Source of the DNA: Enterobacter wuhouensis
GTDB taxonomy: Bacteria; Pseudomonadota; Gammaproteobacteria; Enterobacterales; Enterobacteriaceae
Assembly (NCBI RefSeq): GCF_004331265.1
Contig: NZ_SJOO01000013.1
Span: 1-64,000 of the forward strand
DNA length: 64,000 nucleotides
Reading direction: 5' to 3'
Shown: piece by piece, positions 17,680 through 26,873 of the stretch
How the letters are laid out: every line of letters begins with the position of its first letter
Numbering within the stretch: position 1 is the first letter of the stretch
The notes under the pieces: model-generated
What the model was told of the DNA's origin: nothing
The model's input: only the letters and a program-made list of their open reading frames with translations
Databases searched by the model: none
Made by a program: the position numbers and the translations under genes

Positions 17680-18279
17680 ATGCTTTATATCTTTGATTTA
17701 GGAAATGTAATCGTCGACATCGATTTCAATCGGGTGCTGGGCGCATGGAGCGATTTTAGCCGTGTACCGCTGGCGACGCTAAAGCAGAATTTTAAGATGG
17801 GGGAAACCTTCCACCAGCACGAGCGCGGCGAGATAAGCGATGAAGAATTCGCAGAGCGCTTCTGCCATGAAATGGATCTGCCGTTAAGCTACGAACAGTT
17901 TTCCCACGGCTGGCAGGCGGTATTTGTCGCGATCCGCCCGGACGTCACCGACATCATGCAAAAGCTGCGCGAGCAGGGGCATCGCGTGGTGGTGCTGTCG
18001 AACACCAACCGTCTTCACACCACCTTCTGGCCGGATGAATATCCGGAAATCCACGCTGCGGCGGATAAAATCTATCTCTCCCAGGAGATGGGGATGCGCA
18101 AGCCGGAAGCGCGTATTTATCAGGCCGTCCTGCAGGAAGAAGGCTATTCTGCGGCCGACGCGGTCTTTTTCGACGACAATGCCGATAATATAGAGGGAGC
18201 TAACCAGCTGGGTATCACGTCAATTCTGGTGACCGGAAAAGAGACGATACCGAACTACTTTGCGAAGCAGCTATGCTAA
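17680..18279 (+). CDS. yihX: alpha-D-glucose-1-phosphate phosphatase YihX
   Basis: HAD-superfamily phosphatase that hydrolyses glucose-1-phosphate in E. coli. The 199 residues begin with the HAD motif I FDLGNVIVDID (nucleophile Asp near residue 6), have motif II SNTN, the lysine of motif III in MGMRKPEARIY and motif IV FFDDNADN. A single cytosolic domain. An AAAGGAG site precedes the ATG. Its stop overlaps the yihY start by 7 bases; yihX-yihY-dtd-fabY run as one overlapping unit, as in E. coli. Confidence 0.95.
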   Translation: MLYIFDLGNVIVDIDFNRVLGAWSDFSRVPLATLKQNFKMGETFHQHERGEISDEEFAERFCHEMDLPLSYEQFSHGWQAVFVAIRPDVTDIMQKLREQGHRVVVLSNTNRLHTTFWPDEYPEIHAAADKIYLSQEMGMRKPEARIYQAVLQEEGYSAADAVFFDDNADNIEGANQLGITSILVTGKETIPNYFAKQLC

Positions 18280-19154
18280 AAACCGTTCATCAAAAAGCGA
18301 CACATCACTCGCGCCCTTTTCGGGCGTGGCTGAAACTGCTCTGGCACCGCATTGATGAAGATAACATGACGACGCTGGCGGGCAATCTCGCCTACGTGTC
18401 GTTGCTCTCACTGGTGCCGCTGGTGGCGGTTATCTTTGCGCTTTTTTCCGCGTTTCCGATGTTTGCGGACGTCAGCCTGCAGCTTCGTCATTTCGTTTTT
18501 GCGAATTTCATTCCCGCCACAGGGGACGTTATTCAGAACTACATTGAGCAGTTTGTTGCTAACTCCAGCAAGATGACGGCGGTGGGGGCGTGCGGGCTTA
18601 TCATCACCGCGCTGCTGCTGATGTACTCCATCGACAGCGCCCTGAACACCATCTGGCGGAGCAAGAAAGTCCGGCCAAAGGTTTACTCCTTTGCCGTGTA
18701 CTGGATGATTTTGACGCTCGGCCCGCTGCTGGCGGGAGCGAGCCTGGCGATCAGTTCATATCTTCTTTCGCTGCGCTGGGCGAGCGACTTGAACAGCGTA
18801 ATTGATAACGTGCTGCGCATCTTCCCGCTGATATTGTCCTGGCTCTCGTTCTGGCTGCTATACAGCGTGGTGCCGACGACGCGCGTGCCCAACCGTGACG
18901 CCATCGTGGGTGCCCTGGTCGCGGCCGTGCTCTTTGAATTGGGCAAGAAAGGGTTCGCGCTCTACATCACCATGTTCCCGTCGTATCAGCTGATTTACGG
19001 CGTGCTGGCGGTAATCCCCATTTTGTTTGTCTGGGTCTACTGGACCTGGTGCATCGTCTTGCTTGGTGCCGAAATAACTGTCACTCTCGGGGTCTACCGC
19101 GAACTAAAACAAGCAGCGATTGCTGAAAAACAACAAGAAGCAGACCAACCATGA
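18273..19154 (+). CDS. yihY: YihY family inner membrane protein
   Basis: Polytopic inner-membrane protein of the YihY/BrkB family, 293 residues. Six hydrophobic stretches can be followed (for example LAYVSLLSLVPLVAVIFALF near residue 40 and GVLAVIPILFVWVYWTW near 245). It was once wrongly named ribonuclease BN; transport or other function is unproven. The ATG lies inside the last codons of yihX and its stop overlaps the dtd start by 4 bases, so expression is probably coupled. Confidence 0.93.
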   Translation: MLKTVHQKATHHSRPFRAWLKLLWHRIDEDNMTTLAGNLAYVSLLSLVPLVAVIFALFSAFPMFADVSLQLRHFVFANFIPATGDVIQNYIEQFVANSSKMTAVGACGLIITALLLMYSIDSALNTIWRSKKVRPKVYSFAVYWMILTLGPLLAGASLAISSYLLSLRWASDLNSVIDNVLRIFPLILSWLSFWLLYSVVPTTRVPNRDAIVGALVAAVLFELGKKGFALYITMFPSYQLIYGVLAVIPILFVWVYWTWCIVLLGAEITVTLGVYRELKQAAIAEKQQEADQP

Positions 19155-19588
19155 TTGCATTGATACAACGCGTAACCCGTGCCAGCGTCACCGTGGAGGA
19201 CGAGGTGACGGGTGAAATTGGCCCAGGACTTTTGGTGTTGTTAGGTGTCGAAAAGGATGACGACGAGCAAAAAGCCAACCGCCTGTGCGAGCGCGTGCTG
19301 GGCTACCGCATCTTCAGCGATGTGGAAGGCAAAATGAACCTGAACGTGCAGCAGGCAGGCGGCAGCGTGCTGGTGGTTTCCCAGTTTACGCTGGCGGCTG
19401 ATACCGAGCGCGGCATGCGTCCGGGCTTTTCGAAAGGTGCAGCGCCGGACCGTGCAGAAGCACTGTATGAGTACTTTGTTGAGCGCTGTCGCCAACAGGA
19501 CATGAACACGCAAACCGGACGATTCGCTGCAGATATGCAGGTATCGCTGGTGAACGATGGCCCCGTCACATTCTGGCTCCAGGTATGA
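19151..19588 (+). CDS. dtd: D-aminoacyl-tRNA deacylase
   Basis: Hydrolyses D-amino acids from mischarged tRNAs, a chiral proofreading enzyme. The 145 residues match the DTD family, with the SQFTLAAD catalytic segment near residue 77 and the GPVTFWL (Gly-cisPro) motif close to the C-terminus. Dimeric and cytoplasmic. Its ATG overlaps the yihY stop and its stop overlaps the next start (ATGA), so translation is coupled across the unit. Confidence 0.96.
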   Translation: MIALIQRVTRASVTVEDEVTGEIGPGLLVLLGVEKDDDEQKANRLCERVLGYRIFSDVEGKMNLNVQQAGGSVLVVSQFTLAADTERGMRPGFSKGAAPDRAEALYEYFVERCRQQDMNTQTGRFAADMQVSLVNDGPVTFWLQV

Positions 19589-20574
19589 GCCAGCTGGCGG
19601 TCAGGCCGCGGGTAACAAGAGAGAGTACAGCTATGTATCACCTTCGAGTACCGCAAACGGAAGAAGAGTTAGAGGTTTACTACCAGTTTCGCTGGGAAAT
19701 GCTGCGCAAGCCATTACATCAACCGAAAGGGTCAGAACGCGACGCCTGGGACGCGATGGCGCACCATCAAATGGTGGTGGATGAAGAGGGCAACCTCGTC
19801 GCCGTCGGACGCCTGTATATCAACGCCGATAACGAAGCCTCTATTCGTTTTATGGCCGTTCACCCGTCCGTTCAGGATAAAGGCCTCGGCACCCTGATGG
19901 CGATGACCCTGGAGTCCGTTGCCCGTCAGGAAGGCGTTAAGCGCGTCACCTGCAGCGCCCGTGAAGACGCCGTCGAATTCTTTGCCAAGCTCGGTTTTGT
20001 GAATCAGGGGGAGATCGCCGCCCCGCAAACCACGCCGATTCGCCACTTTTTGATGATCAAACCGATTGCCACGCTGGACGACATTCTGCACCGCGCCGAC
20101 TGGTGCGGCCAGCTGCAGCAGGCGTGGTATGAGCACATTCCGCTCAGTGAAAAGATGGGCGTACGCATTCAGCAGTACACCGGACAAAAATTCATTACCA
20201 CCATGCCGGAAACCGGTAACCAGAACCCTCACCACACGCTGTTTGCCGGTAGCCTGTTTTCCCTGGCGACCCTCACCGGCTGGGGGCTGATCTGGCTCAT
20301 GCTGCGCGAGCGTCATCTGGGCGGCACCATTATTCTGGCCGATGCCCATATTCGCTACAGCGCACCGATCAGCGGCAAGCCGAGCGCGGTAGCCGACCTT
20401 GGCGCACTGGGCGGCGATCTCGACCGCCTGGCGCGCGGCCGTAAGGCGCGCGTGCAGATGCAGGTGGAGCTGTTTGGTGATGAAACGGCAGGCGCGGTGT
20501 TTGAAGGCACCTATATCGTTCTGCCTGCAAAGCCGTACGGTGCGTACGAAGAGGGCGGGAACGAGGAAGAGTAG
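19585..20574 (+). CDS. fabY: FabY (YiiD), GNAT-hotdog fusion, acetoacetyl-ACP synthase-type protein
   Basis: 329 residues, the same length as E. coli YiiD. An N-terminal GNAT acetyltransferase domain (about 17-160, with RFMAVHPSVQDKGLGT for acetyl-CoA binding) is fused to a C-terminal thioesterase-like hotdog domain (NQNPHHTLFAGSLFSLATL onward). FabY proteins can start fatty-acid synthesis from acetyl-CoA and malonyl-ACP as a bypass to FabH; the role in this organism is by family. The ATG overlaps the dtd stop. E. coli also starts at the corresponding MSQL, though a second Met at residue 17 is possible. Confidence 0.92.
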   Translation: MSQLAVRPRVTRESTAMYHLRVPQTEEELEVYYQFRWEMLRKPLHQPKGSERDAWDAMAHHQMVVDEEGNLVAVGRLYINADNEASIRFMAVHPSVQDKGLGTLMAMTLESVARQEGVKRVTCSAREDAVEFFAKLGFVNQGEIAAPQTTPIRHFLMIKPIATLDDILHRADWCGQLQQAWYEHIPLSEKMGVRIQQYTGQKFITTMPETGNQNPHHTLFAGSLFSLATLTGWGLIWLMLRERHLGGTIILADAHIRYSAPISGKPSAVADLGALGGDLDRLARGRKARVQMQVELFGDETAGAVFEGTYIVLPAKPYGAYEEGGNEEE

Positions 20575-20652
20575 GGGTCGTCTGGAAAGCGGCTCGCAAA
20601 ATCGCCCGCCATTTTCTAAATATCCTTTAACACTAAATGGATAAGGAGTATT

Positions 20653-20694
20653 TTGCCTGAAAATTAACCGCAGATGATATACTAAGGTGATATA
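20653..20694 (+). promoter_or_regulatory. promoter/operator of the toxin-antitoxin-like pair
   Basis: TTGCCT (20653-20658) and TATACT (20678-20683) make a plausible sigma-70 promoter with a 19-base spacer. The heptamer TGATATA occurs twice as direct repeats 13 bases apart (20675 and 20688), overlapping the -10 and start region, where a ribbon-helix-helix autorepressor would be expected to bind. Inferred, not demonstrated. Confidence 0.45.
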
Positions 20695-20717
20695 TGAGTC
20701 TTTTGGCGGATCTTGAT

Positions 20718-20936
20718 ATGGGCAGAATACTGATCAATTTGTCTGATGACGTGATTCAGCGGCTGGATAACCTGAAGCAGCTGCGTAACCGGCCCCGCGC
20801 CGAATTGCTACGGGAAGCTATTGAGCAATATCTTGACCAGCAGAGTTCATCGGTTATCCGCGATGCGCTTGGCCTGTGGGGAAACCAGCAGGAAGATGGG
20901 CTTGAGTATGAACGCAAGCTGCGTGAGGAGTGGTAA
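20718..20936 (+). CDS. ribbon-helix-helix (CopG-type) antitoxin-like protein
   Basis: 72-residue product starting MGRILINLSDDVIQRLD, a CopG/MetJ ribbon-helix-helix motif: beta strand RILINL, helix DVIQRLDNLK, helix RAELLREAIEQYL. The C-terminal part (LWGNQQEDGLEYERKL) would be the toxin-binding tail. An in-frame ATG at 20694 with a better ribosome site would add 8 residues; I prefer 20718 because the apparent promoter would start transcription at about 20690. Two bases separate it from the PIN-domain gene. E. coli has small CopG-like genes (yiiE, yiiF) at this position. Confidence 0.8.
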   Translation: MGRILINLSDDVIQRLDNLKQLRNRPRAELLREAIEQYLDQQSSSVIRDALGLWGNQQEDGLEYERKLREEW

Positions 20937-20938
20937 TC

Positions 20939-21310
20939 ATGGAGCACATGGCTGTGTTTGATACCAATATTCTCATCGATCTTTTTAATAATCGCGTTGA
21001 GGCGGCGGATGCGATTGATCGCACGGCGTCGCATAGAGCCATTAGCCTAATCACGTGGATGGAAGTCATGGTGGGCGCGCGCAAGCACGGTCATGAAGCA
21101 AAAACGGCGGCTGTGATGGGGGCTTTTGAAATTATTGATGTGTCACGTGATATCGCGGAAAGAAGCGTATTACTTCGCGAGAAGCACGGCATGAAGCTGC
21201 CCGATGCCATCATTCTGGCTACGGCTCAGAGCAGAAGTTGCCCGTTAATTACGCGCAATACGAAAGACTTTTCGGGCATCGCCGGGGTCGTTTCACCTTA
21301 CCAGCTGTAG
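20939..21310 (+). CDS. PIN-domain VapC-like toxin
   Basis: Probable endoribonuclease toxin of a type II pair; VapC proteins cut tRNA or rRNA. The 123-residue single PIN domain keeps the acidic residues expected for metal binding: Asp in AVFDTNILID near residue 7, Glu in WMEVMVG near 40, Asp in LPDAIILATA near 90, and the ITRNTKDF segment near 107. The ATG at 20939 follows GAGGAG by 8 bases, a site located within the antitoxin coding sequence; the GTG at 20930 is less likely. The stop codon TAG is itself part of a REP sequence. All key residues intact, so activity is plausible. Confidence 0.85.
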   Translation: MEHMAVFDTNILIDLFNNRVEAADAIDRTASHRAISLITWMEVMVGARKHGHEAKTAAVMGAFEIIDVSRDIAERSVLLREKHGMKLPDAIILATAQSRSCPLITRNTKDFSGIAGVVSPYQL

Positions 21311-21335
21311 GCCGGGCAAGCTTGCGCCGCCCGGC
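21307..21335. repeat. REP element overlapping the PIN toxin stop codon
   Basis: GTAGGCCGGGCAAGCTTGCGCCGCCCGGC, a REP core whose first bases GTAG include the stop codon of the toxin gene. It lies between convergent transcripts (toxin and fdhE). Confidence 0.85.
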
Positions 21336-21349
21336 ACCCTCACAGGAGA

Positions 21350-22279
21350 TTACTCCCCTTCACCCGGGAACAGGAACGGGTTGATCGAGCTGCGGGCAAA
21401 GCCCTCCTGCTCCATCTTCGCGTCCAGAATCAGCGAGGCGAGATCGTCGGCCACGGCTTCGACTTTCGGGTCTTTTTCCTGATACAGAATCTTCAGGTAA
21501 GTGCCGCAGTCGCCGCAGCTTTCCGCTTTCACTGCCGCTTCTTCATTTTCCAGCGACCAGTAGTTCAGATCGCGGGTCTGTTCGCAGTTGCTGCACTTGA
21601 TGCGCACCACGTGCCACTCGGTTTCACACAGGTTGCAGTGCAGATAGCGCAGCCCCTGAGTCGTGCCAATCTGCACCATGCTGGAGACCGGCATCGAACC
21701 GCAGACCGGGCAGAACTGACGCGCTTCGCCGTATTCAGCGCGGGCTTTGCCCGGGATCAGGCTGGCCATTTGCGCCCAGTAGAGCGACAGCGCGGCCCAG
21801 ATGAACGGGGCTTTATCGCTGCTCACCAGCGAGAAGTCGGACGCGAACAGCGCGCTCGCCATCTCTTCCAGCTCCAGGTCAGAGGCTTTTTCCAGATTCT
21901 CGATAACCGCCAGCGCGGTTCCGCTCATCTCCGGCTTCAGCTCGGCAATCAGCGAGTTCAGCAGCTTATGCCAGTGCTTGTCGCGCGGCAGGACGTGAAT
22001 ATCCAGCGGCGGCTTGCCCTGCTCGTTGGCTTCCTTGATGCGCGCGGTCAGGTCAATGTGCAGCGGGTGGTCGTACAGCACCACTTCCTGCGCGTGGGCA
22101 ACCAGCGCGGCAAAGCGCAGGAAATCGCCCAGCGGGTTATTCTCTGCCAGCTCGCGCAGACGCTCTGCGCGGCGGTTGTAGAGGTTCTTGAGCCTGGGGA
22201 ATAACAACGGCGGAATGTAATCCGCCGTGCGTTTCTCGCTCGAACCCAGCTCATCTTGCGGGATTATGCGAATACTCAT
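21350..22279 (-). CDS. fdhE: formate dehydrogenase accessory protein FdhE
   Basis: Cytoplasmic rubredoxin-like chaperone needed for maturation of respiratory formate dehydrogenases. The 309 residues contain two pairs of CX2C motifs in the C-terminal half (CPVC, CNLC, CSNC, CGDC) that bind iron. The ATG overlaps the fdoI stop by 4 bases, so it is the last gene of the fdoGHI-fdhE unit on the minus strand. It presumably acts on the Tat-targeted FdoG before export. Confidence 0.96.
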   Translation of the reverse strand: MSIRIIPQDELGSSEKRTADYIPPLLFPRLKNLYNRRAERLRELAENNPLGDFLRFAALVAHAQEVVLYDHPLHIDLTARIKEANEQGKPPLDIHVLPRDKHWHKLLNSLIAELKPEMSGTALAVIENLEKASDLELEEMASALFASDFSLVSSDKAPFIWAALSLYWAQMASLIPGKARAEYGEARQFCPVCGSMPVSSMVQIGTTQGLRYLHCNLCETEWHVVRIKCSNCEQTRDLNYWSLENEEAAVKAESCGDCGTYLKILYQEKDPKVEAVADDLASLILDAKMEQEGFARSSINPFLFPGEGE

Positions 22280-22911
22280 TCAGATGACTTTTCCTGTTTC
22301 TGGCGGACTTCACGGTACCAGCGCGGGTGATGTTTCTTCGCCCACTTGCTGGTTACCCATCCTTCCACCATCGCGGTAATGGTGCCTTTCACCCAGAGGG
22401 CGGCGTAGATATGCACCATGATAACCACAATTAACGCCACTGCGGCAAATGAATGCAGCATCAGCGCGAATCGGATCACCGGGATTGAGAAAGCAGGCGC
22501 AAAGTACGGACGCCAGATGATCACGCCGCTCACCAGCAACAGGACCAGGAAGATAATCGCCGCCCAGAATACGCATTTCTGGCCGAAGTTATAACGCCCG
22601 GTATCACCTACTTCCTCGTTGACGACGATCTTACGAATATTCTTCGCCCAAAAGATATCATCCCGATTGATTAGGTTATGGTGCCAGTATCGGAAAAACA
22701 TGATGATGAACGACGCGAACATGATGACGCCAACAAACGGGTGCAGTATACGCGCCAGCTGCGGTGTCCCCATGATCTGCATCAGCCAGTTGAAGGACGG
22801 GAAGAAGAACCCCAGCCCGCTTATCGCCGCCAGCATGAAGCAGAAGGCGGTGACCCAGTGGTTGATGCGTTCCGGCGCGGTGTAGCGCACGATGGTGTCA
22901 CGTTTTCTCAT
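22276..22911 (-). CDS. fdoI: formate dehydrogenase O cytochrome b556 subunit FdoI
   Basis: Integral inner-membrane gamma subunit that takes electrons from FdoH and reduces quinone. The 211 residues have four hydrophobic helices (starting ERINHWVTAFCFMLAAISG) and the histidines expected for two b-type hemes, for example HPFVGVIMFA and MLHSFAAVALIVVIMVHIY. It overlaps both fdoH and fdhE by 4 bases. The last residues are charged and cytoplasmic. Part of the complex expressed aerobically and with nitrate in E. coli. Confidence 0.96.
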   Translation of the reverse strand: MRKRDTIVRYTAPERINHWVTAFCFMLAAISGLGFFFPSFNWLMQIMGTPQLARILHPFVGVIMFASFIIMFFRYWHHNLINRDDIFWAKNIRKIVVNEEVGDTGRYNFGQKCVFWAAIIFLVLLLVSGVIIWRPYFAPAFSIPVIRFALMLHSFAAVALIVVIMVHIYAALWVKGTITAMVEGWVTSKWAKKHHPRWYREVRQKQEKSSE

Positions 22912-23810
22912 TTGCGCACCTCGTCTTTCTCTTCATGCAGGTTGTCGTCTTCCTCTTCCGCGCGGTTCGGACCAACGCCGACGTAGTGGAAGATGCTCGC
23001 TGCGAAGGTGGCAGCAAAACCAACCGCTGCCAGCGGTTTCCAGATGCCTTTCCAGAACTTCACGGTGGCGCTGATTTCCGGATTCTCCGGCAGGCCGTGA
23101 TACAGGTTCGGCTTGTCGGCGTGGTGCAGCACGTACATCACGTGCGTACCGCCAACCCCGGCCGGATCGTACAGCCCTGCGTTGTCGTAGCCGCGGGTTT
23201 TCAGCTCGGATACGCGCTCACCCGCCAGCGTTTTCATATCCTCTTTGGAGCCAAAGTGGATAGCGCCGGTTGGGCAGGTCTTCACGCATGCAGGCTCCTG
23301 GCCGACGGTGACGCGGTCAACGCACAGCGTGCATTTGTAGACGCGGTTGTCTTCCGGGTTCAGGCGCGGCACGTCGAACGGACAGCCGGCGATGCAGTAG
23401 CCGCAGCCGATGCACTGCTCGGACTGGAAGTCGACGATGCCGTTGGCATACTGAATGATAGCCCCTTCTGACGGACACGCCTTCAGGCAGCCCGGATCCG
23501 CACAGTGCATACAGCCGTCTTTGCGGATAAGCCATTCCAGCTTGTCGTTCTGCTCCACTTCCGAGAAACGCATCACCGTCCAGGACTTGGCGGTCAGGTC
23601 CGCCGGGTTGTCGTACACCCCGACGTTGTGACCCACTTCGTCACGCAGGTCGTTCCACTCTGAACAGGCCACCTGACAGGCTTTACAGCCGATACAGGTG
23701 GTCACGTCGATAAGCTTCGCCACTTCCTGCTGGTGGTCCCGCGCCTGAGGCGCGGGCGTGAAACTGTTTGTCGCGGAACGACGGATAATGTCTTGAGATT
23801 GATAAGCCAT
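22908..23810 (-). CDS. fdoH: formate dehydrogenase O iron-sulfur subunit FdoH
   Basis: Electron-transfer beta subunit with four [4Fe-4S] clusters. The 300 residues include Cys clusters CIGCKACQVAC near residue 38, CMHCADPGCLKAC near 100, CIGCGYCIAGC near 135 and CTLCVDRV. A single C-terminal membrane anchor (LAAVGFAATFAASIFHYVGVG) holds the periplasmic domain. It lies 12 bases after fdoG and overlaps fdoI by 4 bases. It has no signal of its own and is carried out with FdoG by Tat. Confidence 0.97.
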   Translation of the reverse strand: MAYQSQDIIRRSATNSFTPAPQARDHQQEVAKLIDVTTCIGCKACQVACSEWNDLRDEVGHNVGVYDNPADLTAKSWTVMRFSEVEQNDKLEWLIRKDGCMHCADPGCLKACPSEGAIIQYANGIVDFQSEQCIGCGYCIAGCPFDVPRLNPEDNRVYKCTLCVDRVTVGQEPACVKTCPTGAIHFGSKEDMKTLAGERVSELKTRGYDNAGLYDPAGVGGTHVMYVLHHADKPNLYHGLPENPEISATVKFWKGIWKPLAAVGFAATFAASIFHYVGVGPNRAEEEDDNLHEEKDEVRK

Positions 23811-23822
23811 AAGTCGTCTCCG

Positions 23823-26800
23823 TTACACCTTTTCCACGTTCACGAGGAAGGCCTTAAACTCCGGCGTCTGCGTGTTCGCATCGCCGACGAACGGCGTCAG
23901 GGTGTTCGCAATGAACCCTTTCTTCGCCACGCCCTCATAGCCCCAGTGGATCGGGATACCGATGGTGTCCACCTGCTGACCGTGAACGTTCAGCGTGCGA
24001 ATACGCTTGGTCACCACCGCCTTGGCTTTGATATAGCCGCGGTTAGAGGAGACCTTCACGGTATCGCCATGGGCGATGCCGAGCTTGTTCGCCAGCTTCT
24101 CGCCGATCTCCACAAACTGTTCCGGCTGCGCGATGGCGTTAAGCAGCGCGTGCTTGGTCCAGTAGTGGAAGTGCTCGGTCAGACGGTAGGTCGTACCCAC
24201 GTACGGGAACTTGTCCTTTTTACCCAGCGCGTCGAAATCGCCCTTGAAGATACGGGCTGCCGGGTTAGAGACCACGTTCGGGTGCAGCGGGTTGGTGCCC
24301 AGCGGCGTCTCAAACGGCTCGTAGTGTTCCGGGAACGGACCTTCCGCCATCTTATCGATAGCAAACAGGCGTCCCATCCCTTCAGGCTGCATGATAAACG
24401 GCCCAACGTCGCTGCCCGGTGCGGCAGTGCTGTAGTCCGGAATATCCACGCCGCCCCATTTCGCGCCGTCCCACTTCAGAAGCTGACGCTTCGGATCCCA
24501 CGGGTTGCCCTGCGGGTCAGCGGACGCGCGGTTATAGAGGATGCGGCGGTTCAGCGGCCACGCCCATGCCCAGCCCAGCGTATTGCCGAGTCCCGACGGG
24601 TCGGCGTTATCGCGGTTGGCCATCTGGTTGCCTTTCGGCGTCCAGCTACCGGCAAAGATCCAGCAGCCGCTTGACGTCGTACCGTCATCGCGCAGGTGTG
24701 CGAAGGTGCTGAGCTGATCGCCTTTCTTCGCCAGAACCGCGCCGGTGGCCGGGTCGATAACGTCCGCCAGCGCCTTGCCGTTGCTCTCCATGGCCACTTC
24801 TTCCGGCGCAGGGTTTTCCGGCGTCGAGTAGTTCCAGGTCATGTTCAGCACCGGTTCCGGGTTCGCGCCGCCTTCTGCCGCATACATCTTACGCAGGCGT
24901 AAGAAGATGCCGGCCAGGATCTCGCCGTCGTTAAGGGCGATGCCCGGGGCGTCCGCGCCCTTCCAGTGCCACTGCAGCCAGCGTCCGGAGTTGACGATAG
25001 AACCGTTCTCTTCTGCGAAGCAGGTGGACGGCAGGCGGAAAACTTCGGTCTGAATCTTCGATGGATCGACGTCGTTCGATTCACCGTGGTTCTGCCAGAA
25101 GGTCGAGGTTTCGGTGTTGAGCGGGTCAATCGTCACCAGGAACTTCAGCTTCGACAGCGACTCGACAACCTTGTTTTTGTTCGGGAACGAGGCAACCGGG
25201 TTAAAGCCCTGGCAGATATAGCCGTTGACCTGGCCCTGGTGCATCATCTCGAAGTACTGCAGAACGTCGTAGCCTTTGTCCCACTTCGGCAGCCAGTCAA
25301 AGCCCCAGCTGTTTTCCGCCGTCGCTTTGTCACCGAAGAAGGCTTTCATCATCGAGACGAAGAACTTCGGATAGTTGCCCCAGTAGTTTACCTGTCCTTC
25401 GAGCAGCGGTTTTGGCGTGCTGGCGGTCAGGTAGGTCTGCAGGTCGGGCTGTTTCTCGCTCGGCAGGTTCATGTAGCCCGTCAGGCTTTGAGACAGCAGG
25501 CCGAGGTCGGTCAGGCCCTGAATGTTGGAGTGGCCGCGCAGGGCGTTCACGCCGCCGCCTGCCATCCCCATGTTGCCGAGCAGCAGCTGAACCATCGCCA
25601 TGGTGCGAATGTTCTGCGCGCCGATGGAGTGCTGCGTCCAGCCGAGGGCATACAGGAACGACGCGGTTTTATCCTTCGCGCTGGTCTCGGCGATCAGCTC
25701 GCACACCTTCAGGAAGTCCGCCTTCGGCGTCCCGCAGATGTTTTCGACAACGTCCGGCGTATAGCGGGAAACGTGCTCTTTCAGCAGGTTCCACACGCAG
25801 CGCGGGTGTTGCAGGGTGGTGTCGCGCTTCGCAAAGCCTTTCTCGTCCAGCTCGTAGTTCCAGCTGGTTTTGTCGTACTTGCGTTTTTCCGCGTCGTAAC
25901 CGCTGAACAGGCCATCGTCGAAGCTGTAGTCCTCACGCACGATCAGGCTGGCGTTGGTGTAGGCTTCGGTGTATTCGCGGTTATATTTTTCGTTGGTCAT
26001 CAGGTACAGCAATACGCCTGACAGGAAAGTGATGTCAGTACCTGAACGAATAGGGGTGTAGAAATCCGCCACTGACGCCGTACGCGTAAAGCGGGGATCG
26101 ATCACAATCAGTTTCGCACCGTTGTGGATTTTGGCTTCCATCGCCCAGCGGAACCCGACAGGGTGCGCTTCAGCGGCGTTACCGCCCATCACCACAATAA
26201 GGTTGGCGTTCTTAATGTCGACCCAGTGGTTGGTCATCGCACCGCGACCAAATGTTGGAGCAAGACTTGCTACCGTTGGTCCGTGTCAGACGCGCGCCTG
26301 GTTGTCGACCGCGAGCATACCGAGTGCGCGCGTGAATTTCTGGGTTAAATAACCGGTTTCGTTGCTGGAGGCAGAAGCACACAGCATGCCGGTAGAGAGC
26401 CAGCGGTTGACGGTGACGCCGTCGCCGTTCTTCTCGATAAAGTTGGCATCGCGGTCTTCTTTAATGTGTTTTGCGATGCGGTCAAACGCCTCTTCCCAGC
26501 TGATTTGCTGCCACTTGTCTGAGCCTGGCGCGCGATATTCCGGGAATTTCAGGCGGCTTTCGGAGTGGATAAAGTCCACCAGGCCAGCCCCTTTCGGGCA
26601 CAACGCACCACGGTTAACCGGATGGTCCGGGTCGCCTTCGATGTGGAAGATAGACGCTTTGGCATTTTTTGCACCGTCGCCGAGGCTATACATCAACAGC
26701 CCACAGCCGACGGAGCAGTACGTACAGGTGTTACGGGTTTCGCGGGTGCGCAGCAGCTTATACTGCCGTGTTTCCGCCAGCGCTACGCCGGGCGCAAAGC

Positions 26801-26873
26801 CCAGTGCCGCTGCCGTTGTGCCTGCCATACCGCCAGCGCAGATCTTAAAGAACTGCCTTCTGCTGACCTGCAT
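23823..26873 (-). CDS. fdoG: formate dehydrogenase O catalytic subunit FdoG (selenocysteine-containing)
   Basis: Molybdenum bis-MGD enzyme oxidising formate to CO2 on the periplasmic side. One frame runs from ATG at 26873 to the stop at 23823 if the UGA at 26286-26288 is read as selenocysteine at residue 196, giving 1016 residues as in E. coli. The context NQARV-U-HGPTV matches FdoG/FdnG, and a SECIS hairpin follows. The N-terminus has a twin-arginine signal (SRRQFFK, cleavage near GVALA) and a [4Fe-4S] motif CTYCSVGCGLLMYS. Automatic callers split it into two frames; it is not a pseudogene. First gene of fdoGHI-fdhE. Confidence 0.97.
26250..26288 (-). promoter_or_regulatory. UGA selenocysteine codon with SECIS hairpin in fdoG
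   Basis: On the minus strand, 11 bases after the UGA codon the RNA folds as GG-U-AGCAA-GUC-UUGCU-CC (26257-26274), a short stem with a bulged U and a small apical loop, the layout that SelB recognises in bacterial formate dehydrogenase mRNAs. It overlaps coding sequence. Confidence 0.85.

Noticed and set aside
24966..26021. 351-codon plus-strand frame opposite fdoG
   Set aside because: Antisense to a conserved selenoenzyme, with no start signal or domain.
23823..26873. fdoG as two separate genes or a pseudogene with a premature stop
   Set aside because: The break is a UGA in the known selenocysteine context with a SECIS hairpin, and both parts are intact.
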